A stretch of DNA of 41,611 bases. Origin: Chondrus crispus. Its lineage: Eukaryota > Rhodophyta > Florideophyceae > Gigartinales > Gigartinaceae. The stretch covers positions 6,766-48,376 of the forward strand of contig NW_005178839.1 of NCBI RefSeq assembly GCF_000350225.1. The letters run 5' to 3'. Each line of letters begins with the position of its first letter. The stretch's first letter is position 1. A program made the translations under genes and the position numbers. Below the pieces are notes generated by a model. It was given only the letters and a program-made list of their open reading frames with translations. It ran no database searches and had not been told where the DNA came from. Below, piece after piece: positions 17,512-27,945 of this stretch.

Positions 17512-18951
17512 ATGAGCTCTCCCTTTCCAGCACCAACTAACTCATCTCCCCCTTCCCTCTCTCCCCTCCCTTCCGCTCCCGCGATGGCACCCTCCCGCCC
17601 GCCCGTCACGGACGTGGGCATCCAGGCCATGTCTCTCTACATCCCGCGCACCGCCGTTTCGCAGGCCGCTCTCGAGGCCTTCGACCACACCCCGACGGGC
17701 AAGTACACCCTCGGTCTCGGCCAGGCCCACATGTCCTTCGTCTCGGATCGCGAGGATGTCGTCTCGCTGGCCCTCACAGCCGTCGCTGCCGTCGTCCGAG
17801 ACGCGCAAATCCCCTACGAACAGATCGGCCGCCTCGAGGTCGGCACCGAGACCATTGTCGACAAGTCCAAGAGCATCAAGACCGCCCTCATGCAGCTCTT
17901 CGAGGACTCGGGCAATGCGGAGGTCGAGGGCCTCGACAACACAAACGCATGCTACGGGGGCACCGCCGCCCTATTCAACTCCCTCGCCTGGATGGAGAGC
18001 TCGGCTTGGGACGGCCGCTATGCCGTCGTTGTCGCCGCCGATATTGCCGTGTATGAGCCTGGCCCGGCAAGGCCCACTGGGGGGGCCGCCGCCGTCGCCA
18101 TGCTGTTGGGGAAGGGCCCCAAGGCCGCGCTTCGCTTCGAGATCGGCCTCCGCTCCACCGCCATGGGGAACACCTACGATTTCTTTAAGCCGCATCCGGC
18201 TGTCGAATATCCAGTCGTCAAAGGGCAGGAGACCGTGGATACTTTCGTGCGTGCGATGGATGATTGCTACGACCGGTATAGGGCGAGGGCTAAATTGAAG
18301 GATGGCCGGCCATTTGACGTCGCCACGGGTACCGATTATGTCATCTTTCACGCTCCGTTCAATAAGATGGTTGTCAAGAGCTTTGCGAGGCTCCTATTTG
18401 CTGACTTTTTGGCAAGCGCCGAGGGGGAGAAAGAGATTTACAAGGACGTGGAGAGGTGGAGGGGGATATCGCGGGATCGCGCCCATTATGATCGCGAGGT
18501 CATAGCTGCTTTCGTCAAGATTGCAAGGCCCATGTATGAGCGCCAGTGCAAACCAGCGGCGTGGATTGGCGTAGAAATCGGCAACTGTTACACGGCGTCG
18601 TTGTACTCGCAGCTGGCGGCTCTGTTATATGAGAAAGGGGACGAAGTGGTGGGGAAGAGAGTGCTAATGTACTCTTTCGGGTCTGGGTTTGCGGCGTCGA
18701 TGTTCTCAATGCGCGTTGTTGGGGAGGTAGAAGGGGTTGTCGGGAAGATGCAATTGAGAGAGGTTCTAAGAGAGCGAGTGGTTACGACTCCAGAGGAATA
18801 CGCAAAGTGTTTGGAGAGGAGAGAGGAAAACTATTGTAGGGTAGATTATGTGCCAGAAGGGGAGGTGGAGGAGCTGTTTCCGGGGACCTTTTATTTGAAG
18901 CGTGTGGGGAAGCAGGGGGAGCGGGAGTATGATCTCGTGCCGTTTCGGTGA
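17512..18951 (+). CDS. HMGS: Hydroxymethylglutaryl-CoA synthase
   Basis: Joins acetyl-CoA and acetoacetyl-CoA into HMG-CoA, the second step of the mevalonate route to sterols and isoprenoids. Family blocks are VGIQAMSLYIPRT near the start, KYTLGLGQAHMSF, GRLEVGTETIVDKSKSIK, the catalytic Cys in NTNACYGGTAALFNS, then WDGRYAVVVAADIAVYEPG, ARPTGGAAAVAML, DYVIFHAPFNKMVVKSFARL with the catalytic His, GNCYTASLYSQLAAL and SFGSGFAASMF. I place the start at 17512 (AAGAATGAG), giving 479 residues. An in-frame ATG at 17584 would give 455, close to the 461 of Arabidopsis; the 24 residues between are Ser/Pro-rich and not conserved. No organelle presequence is convincing, so a cytosolic enzyme is likely. 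No intron. Confidence 0.95.
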   Translation: MSSPFPAPTNSSPPSLSPLPSAPAMAPSRPPVTDVGIQAMSLYIPRTAVSQAALEAFDHTPTGKYTLGLGQAHMSFVSDREDVVSLALTAVAAVVRDAQIPYEQIGRLEVGTETIVDKSKSIKTALMQLFEDSGNAEVEGLDNTNACYGGTAALFNSLAWMESSAWDGRYAVVVAADIAVYEPGPARPTGGAAAVAMLLGKGPKAALRFEIGLRSTAMGNTYDFFKPHPAVEYPVVKGQETVDTFVRAMDDCYDRYRARAKLKDGRPFDVATGTDYVIFHAPFNKMVVKSFARLLFADFLASAEGEKEIYKDVERWRGISRDRAHYDREVIAAFVKIARPMYERQCKPAAWIGVEIGNCYTASLYSQLAALLYEKGDEVVGKRVLMYSFGSGFAASMFSMRVVGEVEGVVGKMQLREVLRERVVTTPEEYAKCLERREENYCRVDYVPEGEVEELFPGTFYLKRVGKQGEREYDLVPFR

Positions 18952-19416
18952 GGATGGCAGGGTGATGATGGATGAAGTGTTGAGATGTGGCGAGAAGAAC
19001 TAAGGACAAGTAGTGATGGGAGAAAGACTGAATTCGACGGTTGTCGTCCTCTAAGCCGTGCGGCTTCTCCCGTAACATTGCGTTGCACTAAGAGCGGCGC
19101 AAATGTTTCAAGACCAGGACAATCGGGTAGCGTAAACAATGGACAGCTCCTGATCTCGGTGTCGCAGAATCGTGATCACGGTGCATTTCAGGCTCTATCT
19201 CAACTGTCGAGCTCGACGTTTCCGACCAATCAACACACGCTAAAGAATTGAAGGTATGATCGGGCACAATACTGTTTATGTATTGGCCGTTTCTTATGAC
19301 AGCTGTTACAGTATGAGGGGAGGCCATGGAAAATCTATTGCTGGCCCGCACTCGCGGGAGACGCCCTCTTCCCACTCGCAAACATCACAGGGTGCTCGAC
19401 ATTAATGCAAGCAAGC
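18952..19416. other. 3' spacer of HMG-CoA synthase up to the inverted-arm element
   Basis: 465 bases holding the HMG-CoA synthase 3' side. TACAGTA occurs at 19307-19313. Only short chance frames are present. No gene supported. Confidence 0.5.
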
Positions 19417-19770
19417 TGGAGGCGTTTTAATTCCCTCTTTACAAACAGAAAGTACGTCACATGGAGTGATCATATACCGCGAAGCAAACATCACATGAAC
19501 ACTGGCTTTGGCTGTCCCGCTTCACCTGCACCCGCGGTTCAGGTTCACACTACATTCAAAAAGGCGTTCACTTTCTTCAAAATTATCCAGCCCAAGCCTC
19601 AGATGACGACCTTATATGTGTCAATGCATATTGGGCCTTCTACTTTCAGTACGTTAGTCTTTCAAATCGATCAGCCCGATAGTGCAGAAGCAAGTCCTCT
19701 AATTCAACTCAAATCACCGCCCTGGTGATTAGGGCTACCAGAACAGAGCGAGTCTACGCGCTCGTTGCAC
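19417..19770 (+). repeat. Left inverted arm of the 2.2-kb element
   Basis: Matches the reverse complement of 21309-21648. The core 19436-19676 is almost identical between arms. A frame across it (ATG at 19495, MNTGFGCPASPAPAVQVH) is present in both arms because the DNA is duplicated; it need not be a protein. The inner part, after CTCTAATTCAAC, carries extra bases (CACCGCCCTGGTGA) absent from the right arm. Confidence 0.85.
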
Positions 19771-21308
19771 AGGCCGCAATGCGAAGCACCCTCCGCACAC
19801 CTTTGAAACCCCAATCTTATCCTTCCTGAAATCAAGCAGCTACGGGCTGTGATCTCGCAATTCCTCGCCGCGAAATTTAAATTAGTTAGAGATGCCAGAT
19901 GAGATGCCTGAGGAGTACCAGTGCGGATAGCTTCTGTAATGGACTTCACAGAGGAGAGAGCTCTTCTCTGAGCTCCATCCCAAGACTCCAGAAGGTTGCA
20001 AATACTTTGAGCAATTCACGTGTAAACGAATTCATGCGGATTCCTCAGCATCCATCACCTCACCGCATCCTTAGCCTGTCACGGATCACTCGATCAACAG
20101 GGATCGCCGAAAATCTTCCTTACTGTGACGAGGCCTGGCTGAAATATTTGAGAGAACTTATTGCCTTGAAGGTCACAGTAGAGCCGCGGAGAGAAACTTT
20201 TGTCTTTGACTCGTCACCCTATGCCATGGTCACCGAGAGGACGGGCACCATCGAAGAGAAGATCTTGGAAATCATAGTGAGGAGTCACGAGTTAGTGGCA
20301 GTGAACTTGTTTGATATTGTTCTGGGCAGTCCCGAATGCTACTCTTGATGTTGGTAATGAGTTGAGCTCTACAGTATGCGGGTTTCAACTCGGGCGCTAC
20401 GACGTTCGTTTATGTAGGCAATCGTGGAACTCTTCTGCATAGTGCGCTGCAACTAGGCCCATGTTTGTTTATTGTTATGAATATGTTAGCCCTGCTTTCG
20501 CCATCCGTTCTTCCATGCCCTTCAATCGGCCATCTATGATGATTATCTCTGGCTTTTGAGCCGTATAGTTGTTTTTTACAAATGGTATACGAATCCGATA
20601 CGTGATTGTTGGACAACAGAGTTGAGGAGGAAGGCGATTTGTCAAAACAGATGAGATCTCTGTAACATCATGGGCTAAGAGCAGCGCAATGACCTGCTTT
20701 ATAACTGTACTTAGCTATCTGTCCCATTCATGCATACCATATGATGCTTTAGGAGCATCGGGAATGCCTGGTACAAAAGTTAGCAAATGCCACACAAACA
20801 TCTAAATTAGATATCATGCGGCCAGTGCAGAACACGAAGAGTGACAGTCAATTTGCAAAGGCAAAAAAGGGTATTGCGAAGTCGTTAAACTAGATGATAC
20901 TTCATGAAACAAAACAGGGGAACTTTAGCCACAGTAGATACAAGGATGGCAATGAAGCCATGTGAGGCTACCTTCTCAATAGATTCGAGGATTCTGTAAG
21001 CGGTCCTTGAAGGGTGCCATACTACTATGCCGTACTATTTTGTGGTAAGTACCTTCGAATGCAACGTAAGGTGAGATGGGACAGAAAATTGTAGTTTGGA
21101 ATCCCAAGTATAAAATGCAACAATGAAGCAGTGAGATGAGTCGTATTTAGACCAACCTGCACGCAGTATAAGGCCCCCTGTCGAAGTCCTTTGGAGTTCA
21201 AACACATATTCTGAACATTGTCCCTTTCTGCGATTGAATACTAAAGTGTCTGTGTCCCTCGATTCTACTTTGCCTTTTCAGAGTTGATTCTACTCTGGGG
21301 GCGAGGGT

Positions 21309-21648
21309 TGAGGTGCCCGCGGACTCGTTCTTTCCTGATAGCCCTGATGTTTTAGGTTGAATTAGAGGACTTGCTTTCTGTACTATCGGGCTGACCGATT
21401 TGAAAGACTAACGTACTGAAAGTAGAAGGCCCAATATGCATTGACACATATAAGGTCGTCATCTGAGGCTTGGGCTGGATAATTTTGAAGAAAGTGAACG
21501 CCTTTTTGAATGTAGTGTGAACCTGAACCGCGGGTGCAGGTGAAGCGGGACAGCCAAAGCCAGTGTTCATGTGATGTTTGCTTCGCGGTATATGATCACT
21601 CCATGTGACGTACTTTCTGTTTGTAAAGAGAGAGTTAAAACGTCTCCA
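21309..21648 (-). repeat. Right inverted arm of the 2.2-kb element
   Basis: Reverse complement of the left arm. The innermost part, AGGGCTATCAGGAAAGAACG on the reverse strand, still aligns to the left arm's AGGGCTACCAGAACAGAGCG, showing that the repeat continues past the region of near identity. The same short frame as in the left arm occurs on the minus strand with a different C-terminus. Confidence 0.85.
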
Positions 21649-23072
21649 ACGTGTTTATTTTGTCGCGCAACTTAGAATTGATGAGATGGGGATTTTTTTA
21701 TTGCGAAGTGGAAAATGTGAAGAGAAAACGCAGCACATCGCGTGACGTTCACATTTGGGATGTTGCACCAGATACTCTGTGAATAGCTGCAAGCGAAAAG
21801 ATCTACGGAGAATTTTGACGATAGGCATGTTCTTTTACGGAATTCTGCGCTTCCGTACTTAGGCCAGAGCTTTCGAATAGGATTCTGATCCCACGAATCG
21901 AATCCAGCAGATTCAAAGGCAACAGGCGCAGCACTCTAGAGGAAGCATTGCTCCTCGCTGTTCTGCGATGTGACTTACCTGTCAAGACTCTGAGGCTTTC
22001 GGAACCCGCCGACCATCATAATCAGGATTACTATTCTTAGCTCCCTCTTCTCGTGGAAAAAGAGTGACCTTGAAAAGATAACACTCGTGGATACCGTACG
22101 CTGTTCAGAAGACTAGCCCCGTGACTTCTCAGACATGCGTACAGTAGCTCTGTACAGTACAAGGGTACTGCACGCATGGGATAGGGTTGTGATAAGCTCG
22201 GACATCCCGTACGGATTCCGGGTGAAACGTGTAGGGTCTACCGCTGGTACTCTCGCTGTGACGAGGACGAGAGAAGGTCGGGTGAAACCTGAGATCCAGC
22301 ACAGGTGCTCGGCTTGTCTGCCGTTGTCTTTTTCCGCAAGCTACCTCCTCTTAAATATGTCTGCTCTCTGCTCCTCCTATTCGCTTCGCACCTATCCATT
22401 GTTAGCTAATCGGGCTGTGCCGATATGCGTTCTGCCCTTTTCGCATTGCCTCTGCACGCCTGTAGACCCCTGTTGCCTCCTCTTTGCATTCGCCCTTGCG
22501 CGATTGCGTTTCCAACCATTCGCCATAGTCATGCTTGACCCATGGCTTTCCTACCTCCGCAGTTTTGCAGAGGGCTGACCCTTCGCTCCATGCTTGACCT
22601 TCACATATTCGCTTTTCTTGACCCTCGCATATCCGCGATGAGTACAGTATCGCTGGCATATCCACTGCCAGATCGGCAATAAAAAAGCCGCGATCTGGTC
22701 GTAGTTGATGTAGTCATGGATTTGCTGCTGTACATCTTGCCTCGTGCATTCCGCAACAATAGCGCACAGTATGCCTGCCTGAGTATTGGCCTGCCTTGGT
22801 TGGGGGTGTGGGAAGGAGGGAGGATGAGGTCAAAATCGATATAGAAATTTCACACAAACAGTATGATACAGTAGCTTTCGGTCGTTGAACACGGAGACGT
22901 GGTAGTGATTGTTGTGAGGGCGGGAAACGTCTACGGGAAAGCAGTGGTGCGGTTGCTCGCTGCCGCCTCCGATCCCCTAACACTCGCAGCTTCTCCCAAG
23001 ATCCCCGGCCCGACACAATCTGAGAACAAAGTATTTCCTGCGCCGCTCCATGTGCTTTGGAAAGAAAATTCA
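21649..23072. other. Spacer between the inverted-arm element and WDR6
   Basis: 1.4 kb. The TACAGTA word is dense here: 22140-22146, 22153-22159, 22643-22649 and 22867-22873. A T/A-flanked hairpin CCAGATC...GATCTGG lies at about 22670-22701 around GGCAATAAAAAAGCC. A 147-codon plus frame (22135-22578) and an 87-codon minus frame overlap; neither is recognisable, and I do not call them genes. The frame of WDR6 stays open upstream to 22899 without a better ATG. Confidence 0.5.
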
Positions 23073-26000
23073 ATGCGACCCTTAACGACTTCGGTCACCG
23101 CCCTCCGCTTCGTGACGCTATCAGCTGAGGACACCAATGAGGCAGTCGATACGCTGTTTGCTGCCATTGGCAACCAACTTCACGTCTTCCTGAACAAGTC
23201 CGGAAAAGCTGTTGCCGCAACGACAGCTCTACCCGATGGAGAACGACTCCATGGCTTCTCGGCACCATGGCGCAATCGAGTAATAGTTCATGGTGGCCGT
23301 TTCGTCGCAATCGTCTCTGCTCGCTTTTTAATTGGCAACTGTACTGGCTCTCTCGAGATTGAGGCATGCCGAGAGTTTGGCGACTGGGTTTGGGGCGGGC
23401 TTTGGATTCAACCCCCACATGTTCTCGCAGTAGCGTGTGGCCATTCTAGGGTTGCGATTTGCGACAGTCGGAATTTGCAGGATAACCTAGTGGTGCAATG
23501 TGAGGAAAGAGAAATAACATGGTGCACACAGCTTTTTATGTCGCCAGGGAAATCCGCTCTTAGGGCAGTTGGCGGCACTTCCTTCGGTGACATTCTTGTC
23601 TGGGATGTTCTGGATCAAGTAGCAGAACCCCAATTTTCATTGAAATCACACGAGGAAAACGATGCAGATGATCGTTTCTCACTTGCAGCAAATGTAAAGC
23701 CGGCTCATCGTTTGCAGGGTCATGATGGTCCTGTTATGAGCCTTGAGCTATCCTCCGATGCGAGTCGTATGGTTTCATGCTCGGTCGATAGATCGGTGCG
23801 AGTTTGGCGGAGGTCTGCGTCAGACCACTGCTCGGTCTGCCGAGCAGGGGGATGTTTCCTCCCGGTTCTTTGTCACTACGGGCACCTTGCTCGTATTTGG
23901 GACACTGGTTTTTTGGATTGTGAAAGTCTGCGGGTTGTCTCGGTTGGGGAGGATAGGACGTGTCGAATGTGGTCTGACAAAGAGAGCGGTAGACTACTTT
24001 CTGTTCTCTACGGACATGCTGGAAGGAACATTTGGAGCCTTGACGTAAGGCACGTGAATCAGCGGAGCACCTTGATTGCCACAGGCGGCGAAGATGGCTG
24101 CATTAAAGTTCGTGGCGTGGGGATACCTGACGATGATAAAGGGTCTCCTGGAGAGACGCGTACCGTGAACGATACGGGCGCACCGCGCCAATCTACTAGT
24201 TATTCTGTTGTACTGCCTGGAAATCTATCGAATCCGAGGAAAATCGGCGGTGGCTGCAACGAAAGCGGGCGAACAATTCGATTAATTGCCAGAAATGCTT
24301 TTCTCGTATCAACTGACTTCGGACGCATTCTAGCAGGCTTCACCGACAGGAAGGGAAGCTCTCGTCGAAACGTTTCTACAGAAAGAACCTTCGACAAGGC
24401 CACAGGAATTGGCGTTAGTTGGATAGAACTTTTCTGTGACAGCAAAGGAACAGCGTACACGCCGTCATCATTGGAATATTGTGATGGCTTAATCTTTGGT
24501 GGGCAGACGAACGGTCATGTCACAATATTAAGGATCTCGGACTTGTTTAGCCAGGCCCCAGTGATATCTACGGCTGCTGATGTTCATGTGTTCCCGCATG
24601 ATTCAGGAATGGTCATGGGCCTTTTTGTTCAAAAATCGAGCGCCAGCGATGTTTGGAACTTCTTTGCTGCTACAAACACTGGAGATTTACATCACTGGCA
24701 GATTGAAGAGCCAAGATCTGAAATTACATGCACATATCACCGAACCTTTCGACAACGAAAGCCAACAAAGAGCGCCCTTGTAACTAGTGCTCTACATATT
24801 GCCTCGCACGACATTTTGGTTGTTGGAGACCGTGGCGGACGAGTCCTACTGTATAATACAACTGATGCGAAATCGTCTGACACAAACGGTATCAACTCAC
24901 AGATGGATCAAAAGGATGTCTTTCCAGTTTTCATCAGCCGGCCGCATGGCGACCGAGTTTCATCGATCTCAATGGCCCCAGGGCAAACTCCAGATGCCAA
25001 CATGAGGTTTTGCGAAATTGTCACGACGGGATTTGACGGACGAGTTGGTCGCCTGCAACTAGATCTACATGCAGTTCAAACCAAGAAATTGCCTCAGAAC
25101 AATCCTGGCGCTTGTCAATTACCAATGAACGTTATAAGTTCGCACAAGTCTATAGAGCATGTAGACACAATCGTTAGGATCGTGTTCCCACGTATGAGCA
25201 GCCCTGAGGAGGGCGAAGTGTCGGTCAAAGGGGGGGAAGATGTGAGGCATTGTATTATAGGGTTTAAGTCTGCCGATATATCTGTTTGGGACGTGCAGCA
25301 ACGAAACGAAGTGTTTCGGACCAACTGCGGAAACTGGCGAAGAGCATTTGATGTGCATGTGGCCCTTGCATGCCCAGTCATGTCAGGCAGCGGAACGCAA
25401 CTAGTCGTGGAAGAAATGAATATTGTGTTTTGGCGTTCGGGACGGTTGTACGTGGTGCAGACAGAAGGTGGCAATGCCGATATGCTCCGTGTGAACAACG
25501 CGGAAAATTGGACAGCAGACAAAATGAAGTCGAAGGGATCATCAGCGAGAATAGATACCTTTGTTACATCCATCCGGCCTGGTTTCCACGGACAGCGAGC
25601 CAACGCAGTGTGTTGGATAGATGGGTCAAGCACGCTGTTGACTGCTAGTGAAGATACAAGTATCAACGCGATGAAGCTACGAGATGACGAATGGCACAAG
25701 ATTCAGAGCCTGTCAAGACATATTTCCGGTGTGAACAGCCTCTCGACCTCGCGCCTCTCCAACGGTTCTCTAGTAACATTTTCCGGGGGCGGCTGTGACG
25801 AAGTGGTGACTTGGATCGCGCAAAGCGCAGAAGGTCCCTGGAGAGATGTGTGCTCGACAGCAGGCAGTGCGAAAGAGGACAAAGGCCAAAGAGCGCTGCA
25901 CCGCGTAATATGTTTAAGCACTGTAGATGCGAAGAGGTGCAAGTGCAAAGTTGCGTGCGGGATGGTGGTGGCGGGGCGCTCTGACGGTTCGGTAGCGTTA

Positions 26001-26777
26001 TTGAGATCAGCCCCCGCTGTCGGGGGCATGTACCGGCAAGCTGGGAAAGAGTGGAATTGCGGGACGGTTCAGAAGTCGTTCGAGCATAGCGGAGCGGTGC
26101 TCTCTTGCGCGACGGCAGTTGCTGAGGTCGGGGGAGAGGAAAGGGTAATTGCAGCAAGCGGAGACTCCCAAGGGAGAGTAGTCGTATGGACAGGGGAGCT
26201 GAATCCGGCCTGTCTACAGCGGCGGCTTAAAGCTATCTGCACATGGGAGAAAGAGCATGACGGCGGGGTGAATGCTATAGCAGTGCGTGCCATGAAAAAT
26301 GGGATGTATGGGAGTGTAGTGGTGGTATCTGGAGGGGATGATGAGAAAGTGCGCATCAGAGTGATAAGAATAACAGGCACGGTAGACGGGGAAAGGGCCG
26401 ATGTGCGCACTGAGACGACGACAGTATGGACGTCACCTAGAGGATTGCATACGGCTGCGGTGACTGGCCTGTCCTTTGCGACAGATGAAGCGAGCAAGGA
26501 AGGGGCGGAGGACGAGTGGTTCGTAGCAACAACTGGGGCCGATCAGCGAATCAACTGGGTACATATTTATCGCGGCAGAGACGAGGCGAACAAGGGGGTA
26601 TGGCTGGCAAATTTGGTAGAAGAGGGAAGGAGCAGGGTCAATGTGGCGGATGTGGGGGCTATCGCAGCACGCGTATCGCGTAGCGGGCGACGGGTTTGCG
26701 CTCAAGCTGTGATAGCAGGATGTGGGCTGGAAGCGGTGGATTGCTCATGGCAAGTGAAGGCGGAGGACAGGGGGTGA
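23073..26777 (+). CDS. WDR6: WDR6-like WD40-repeat protein (tRNA 2'-O-methylation partner)
   Basis: 1234 residues from the first in-frame ATG. WDR6 (yeast Trm734/Rtt10) is a large multi-propeller scaffold that positions tRNA for Trm7/FTSJ1 to methylate the anticodon wobble ribose. The order of family landmarks fits: WVWGGLWIQPPHVLAVACGH early on, GDILVWDVLDQ, HRLQGHDGPVMSLELSSDAS, SVDRSVRVWR, then GHLARIWDTGFLDCESLRVVSVGEDRTCRMWS and YGHAGRNIWSLDVRHV, the WDR6-like pair of repeats, followed by ATGGEDGCIKV. Later repeats (TASEDTSINAMKL, SGGDDEKVRIRVI, ATTGADQRINWVHI) are also visible. Many WD-like repeats are degenerate. No signal peptide or membrane segment. The gene is uninterrupted. Another large WD40 scaffold cannot be fully excluded. 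Confidence 0.85.
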   Translation: MRPLTTSVTALRFVTLSAEDTNEAVDTLFAAIGNQLHVFLNKSGKAVAATTALPDGERLHGFSAPWRNRVIVHGGRFVAIVSARFLIGNCTGSLEIEACREFGDWVWGGLWIQPPHVLAVACGHSRVAICDSRNLQDNLVVQCEEREITWCTQLFMSPGKSALRAVGGTSFGDILVWDVLDQVAEPQFSLKSHEENDADDRFSLAANVKPAHRLQGHDGPVMSLELSSDASRMVSCSVDRSVRVWRRSASDHCSVCRAGGCFLPVLCHYGHLARIWDTGFLDCESLRVVSVGEDRTCRMWSDKESGRLLSVLYGHAGRNIWSLDVRHVNQRSTLIATGGEDGCIKVRGVGIPDDDKGSPGETRTVNDTGAPRQSTSYSVVLPGNLSNPRKIGGGCNESGRTIRLIARNAFLVSTDFGRILAGFTDRKGSSRRNVSTERTFDKATGIGVSWIELFCDSKGTAYTPSSLEYCDGLIFGGQTNGHVTILRISDLFSQAPVISTAADVHVFPHDSGMVMGLFVQKSSASDVWNFFAATNTGDLHHWQIEEPRSEITCTYHRTFRQRKPTKSALVTSALHIASHDILVVGDRGGRVLLYNTTDAKSSDTNGINSQMDQKDVFPVFISRPHGDRVSSISMAPGQTPDANMRFCEIVTTGFDGRVGRLQLDLHAVQTKKLPQNNPGACQLPMNVISSHKSIEHVDTIVRIVFPRMSSPEEGEVSVKGGEDVRHCIIGFKSADISVWDVQQRNEVFRTNCGNWRRAFDVHVALACPVMSGSGTQLVVEEMNIVFWRSGRLYVVQTEGGNADMLRVNNAENWTADKMKSKGSSARIDTFVTSIRPGFHGQRANAVCWIDGSSTLLTASEDTSINAMKLRDDEWHKIQSLSRHISGVNSLSTSRLSNGSLVTFSGGGCDEVVTWIAQSAEGPWRDVCSTAGSAKEDKGQRALHRVICLSTVDAKRCKCKVACGMVVAGRSDGSVALLRSAPAVGGMYRQAGKEWNCGTVQKSFEHSGAVLSCATAVAEVGGEERVIAASGDSQGRVVVWTGELNPACLQRRLKAICTWEKEHDGGVNAIAVRAMKNGMYGSVVVVSGGDDEKVRIRVIRITGTVDGERADVRTETTTVWTSPRGLHTAAVTGLSFATDEASKEGAEDEWFVATTGADQRINWVHIYRGRDEANKGVWLANLVEEGRSRVNVADVGAIAARVSRSGRRVCAQAVIAGCGLEAVDCSWQVKAEDRG

Positions 26778-27945
26778 GCGGCGCAAGGCAATAGGGTCTG
26801 CTGGATTTCGACGTGCACTTAACGGAGATGTTTTCACTGAGCGAATGAGGAGGGAGGCGGTTTGAGGTGCGAGGAAGCGTGCCTTTCGCCATTTGCATAG
26901 AGAGAGCATCTGGTTCCAGATGTATGGATAACATCTGCACTGTCGCAACAGGAGTGACAGCAATGCATCACTACCTCTCGTGAGAGGTAGCTGTTTGCTA
27001 CCGCTCGTACTCCTGGGCCAACAAGTGCAATTACAAAACGCCTTAAACATTTACCGCCGCCCACGGCGTTTTTATTATCTAGCCGTTAAAAAATGCTAAA
27101 TTGCAGGCGGGTCACCACCAATCCTGCCGTGCGATGGCCTACAGCAGACCGCTGTTGTAATTATTGACACACCACGCAATCCAACCAACTTCTTTTTGGC
27201 AAGGTACAGTACCATCTGCCCTGCCGACGAGCCAGAGTGCCCATTCTTCTCTTCCCTGGAACCTACTCTCCCTTGCTGCCCCCTCCATCCTCTGGAAGCA
27301 ATCAGGTGACGCTCCGTCGCGACGACTACGCTAGCTTCAACCACGCGACCGCTGCCACCTGCTTTCAGCTGTCCTTTTATCTCCCGCAGTGTTTTTGTTG
27401 TACCCACCGCTCCTCACGCCCCTTGCACTTCACATCCCTCTGATTTTGGACGCTTTCGTTCTGCACGCCTTCATCCCGCTGTGCCGAAAGCAAAACTCAC
27501 CCGGAACAAAATTACTAGCCCCCATCACTCATTCCGATTCCCGACCAAAGCAAGCCTTCCGCTTCAAGCACTCCTTTTGACGGTGCTCGCCTCTTGTGCA
27601 ACCGCAGTCACTCCTGCCCGATTTTGCATTCTTTTGCTACACTTCAACTGCTTTTCCTCGCAGCTTGCCCTCCATTTTCAATTCTTCAAACCTTTTTGGC
27701 GTCCGCTCTGCTCGTGTTCAGGACCGCCTCTTGACCCCGCCTCCAACGCTTGAATATCGCATTTGAGACGCGATACTTGCATTCGCGGCCTGAACGGCTA
27801 GTGCTGCACAAGGCTGTGAGCGTTCTACGCATTTCTTTATTTGCCGCGCACCAAACCGAGCTTATTTCCGCACCACCAGCCTCTGTCGGCGCCCCCTGCG
27901 TCTCTCTCTTGCACCAGAGAACGCGGCCCCACGCGCGCCAACGCC
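26778..27945. other. Spacer between WDR6 and SPT2, with a long CT-rich leader
   Basis: 1.17 kb. The 3' side of WDR6 holds small hairpins: CATCTGG-TT-CCAGATG at 26908-26923 and CTACCTCTC-GT-GAGAGGTAG at 26970-26989. TACAGTA lies at 27205-27211. From about 27230 to 27945 the plus strand is pyrimidine-rich with no conserved frame, so SPT2 may have a long leader or a 5' untranslated intron that I cannot place. No gene is supported. Confidence 0.5.

Larger units (their letters stand above)
19417..21648. mobile_element. 2.2-kb element with long inverted arms (fold-back or TIR transposon)
   Basis: Two arms of about 340 bases are inverted copies of each other: 19417-19770 and 21309-21648. The outer ends read TGGAGGCGTTTTAA (left) and TGGAGACGTTTTAA (right, reverse strand). 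The outer 280 bases differ at only a handful of positions; the inner ends diverge, with a small insertion on the left. I found no clear target-site duplication, so the ends could shift by a few bases. The 1.54-kb interior is AT-rich and has no transposase I recognise; its longest frame (19899-20348 plus, 149 codons) has no known domain. Best read as a non-autonomous DNA transposon or fold-back element, probably recent. TACAGTA at 20370-20376 lies in the interior. Confidence 0.75.

Noticed and set aside
19405..19728. A protein-coding gene in the inverted arms
   Set aside because: The same frame appears in both arms only because the DNA is duplicated; the C-termini differ, the composition is not distinctive and no family fits.
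22135..22578. A 147-codon frame upstream of WDR6
   Set aside because: No domain, Cys/Leu-rich low-complexity composition and an overlapping opposite frame; probably chance.
26908..26989. A tRNA or other structured RNA downstream of WDR6
   Set aside because: The two hairpins do not combine into a cloverleaf and there is no T-loop consensus; only simple palindromes remain.
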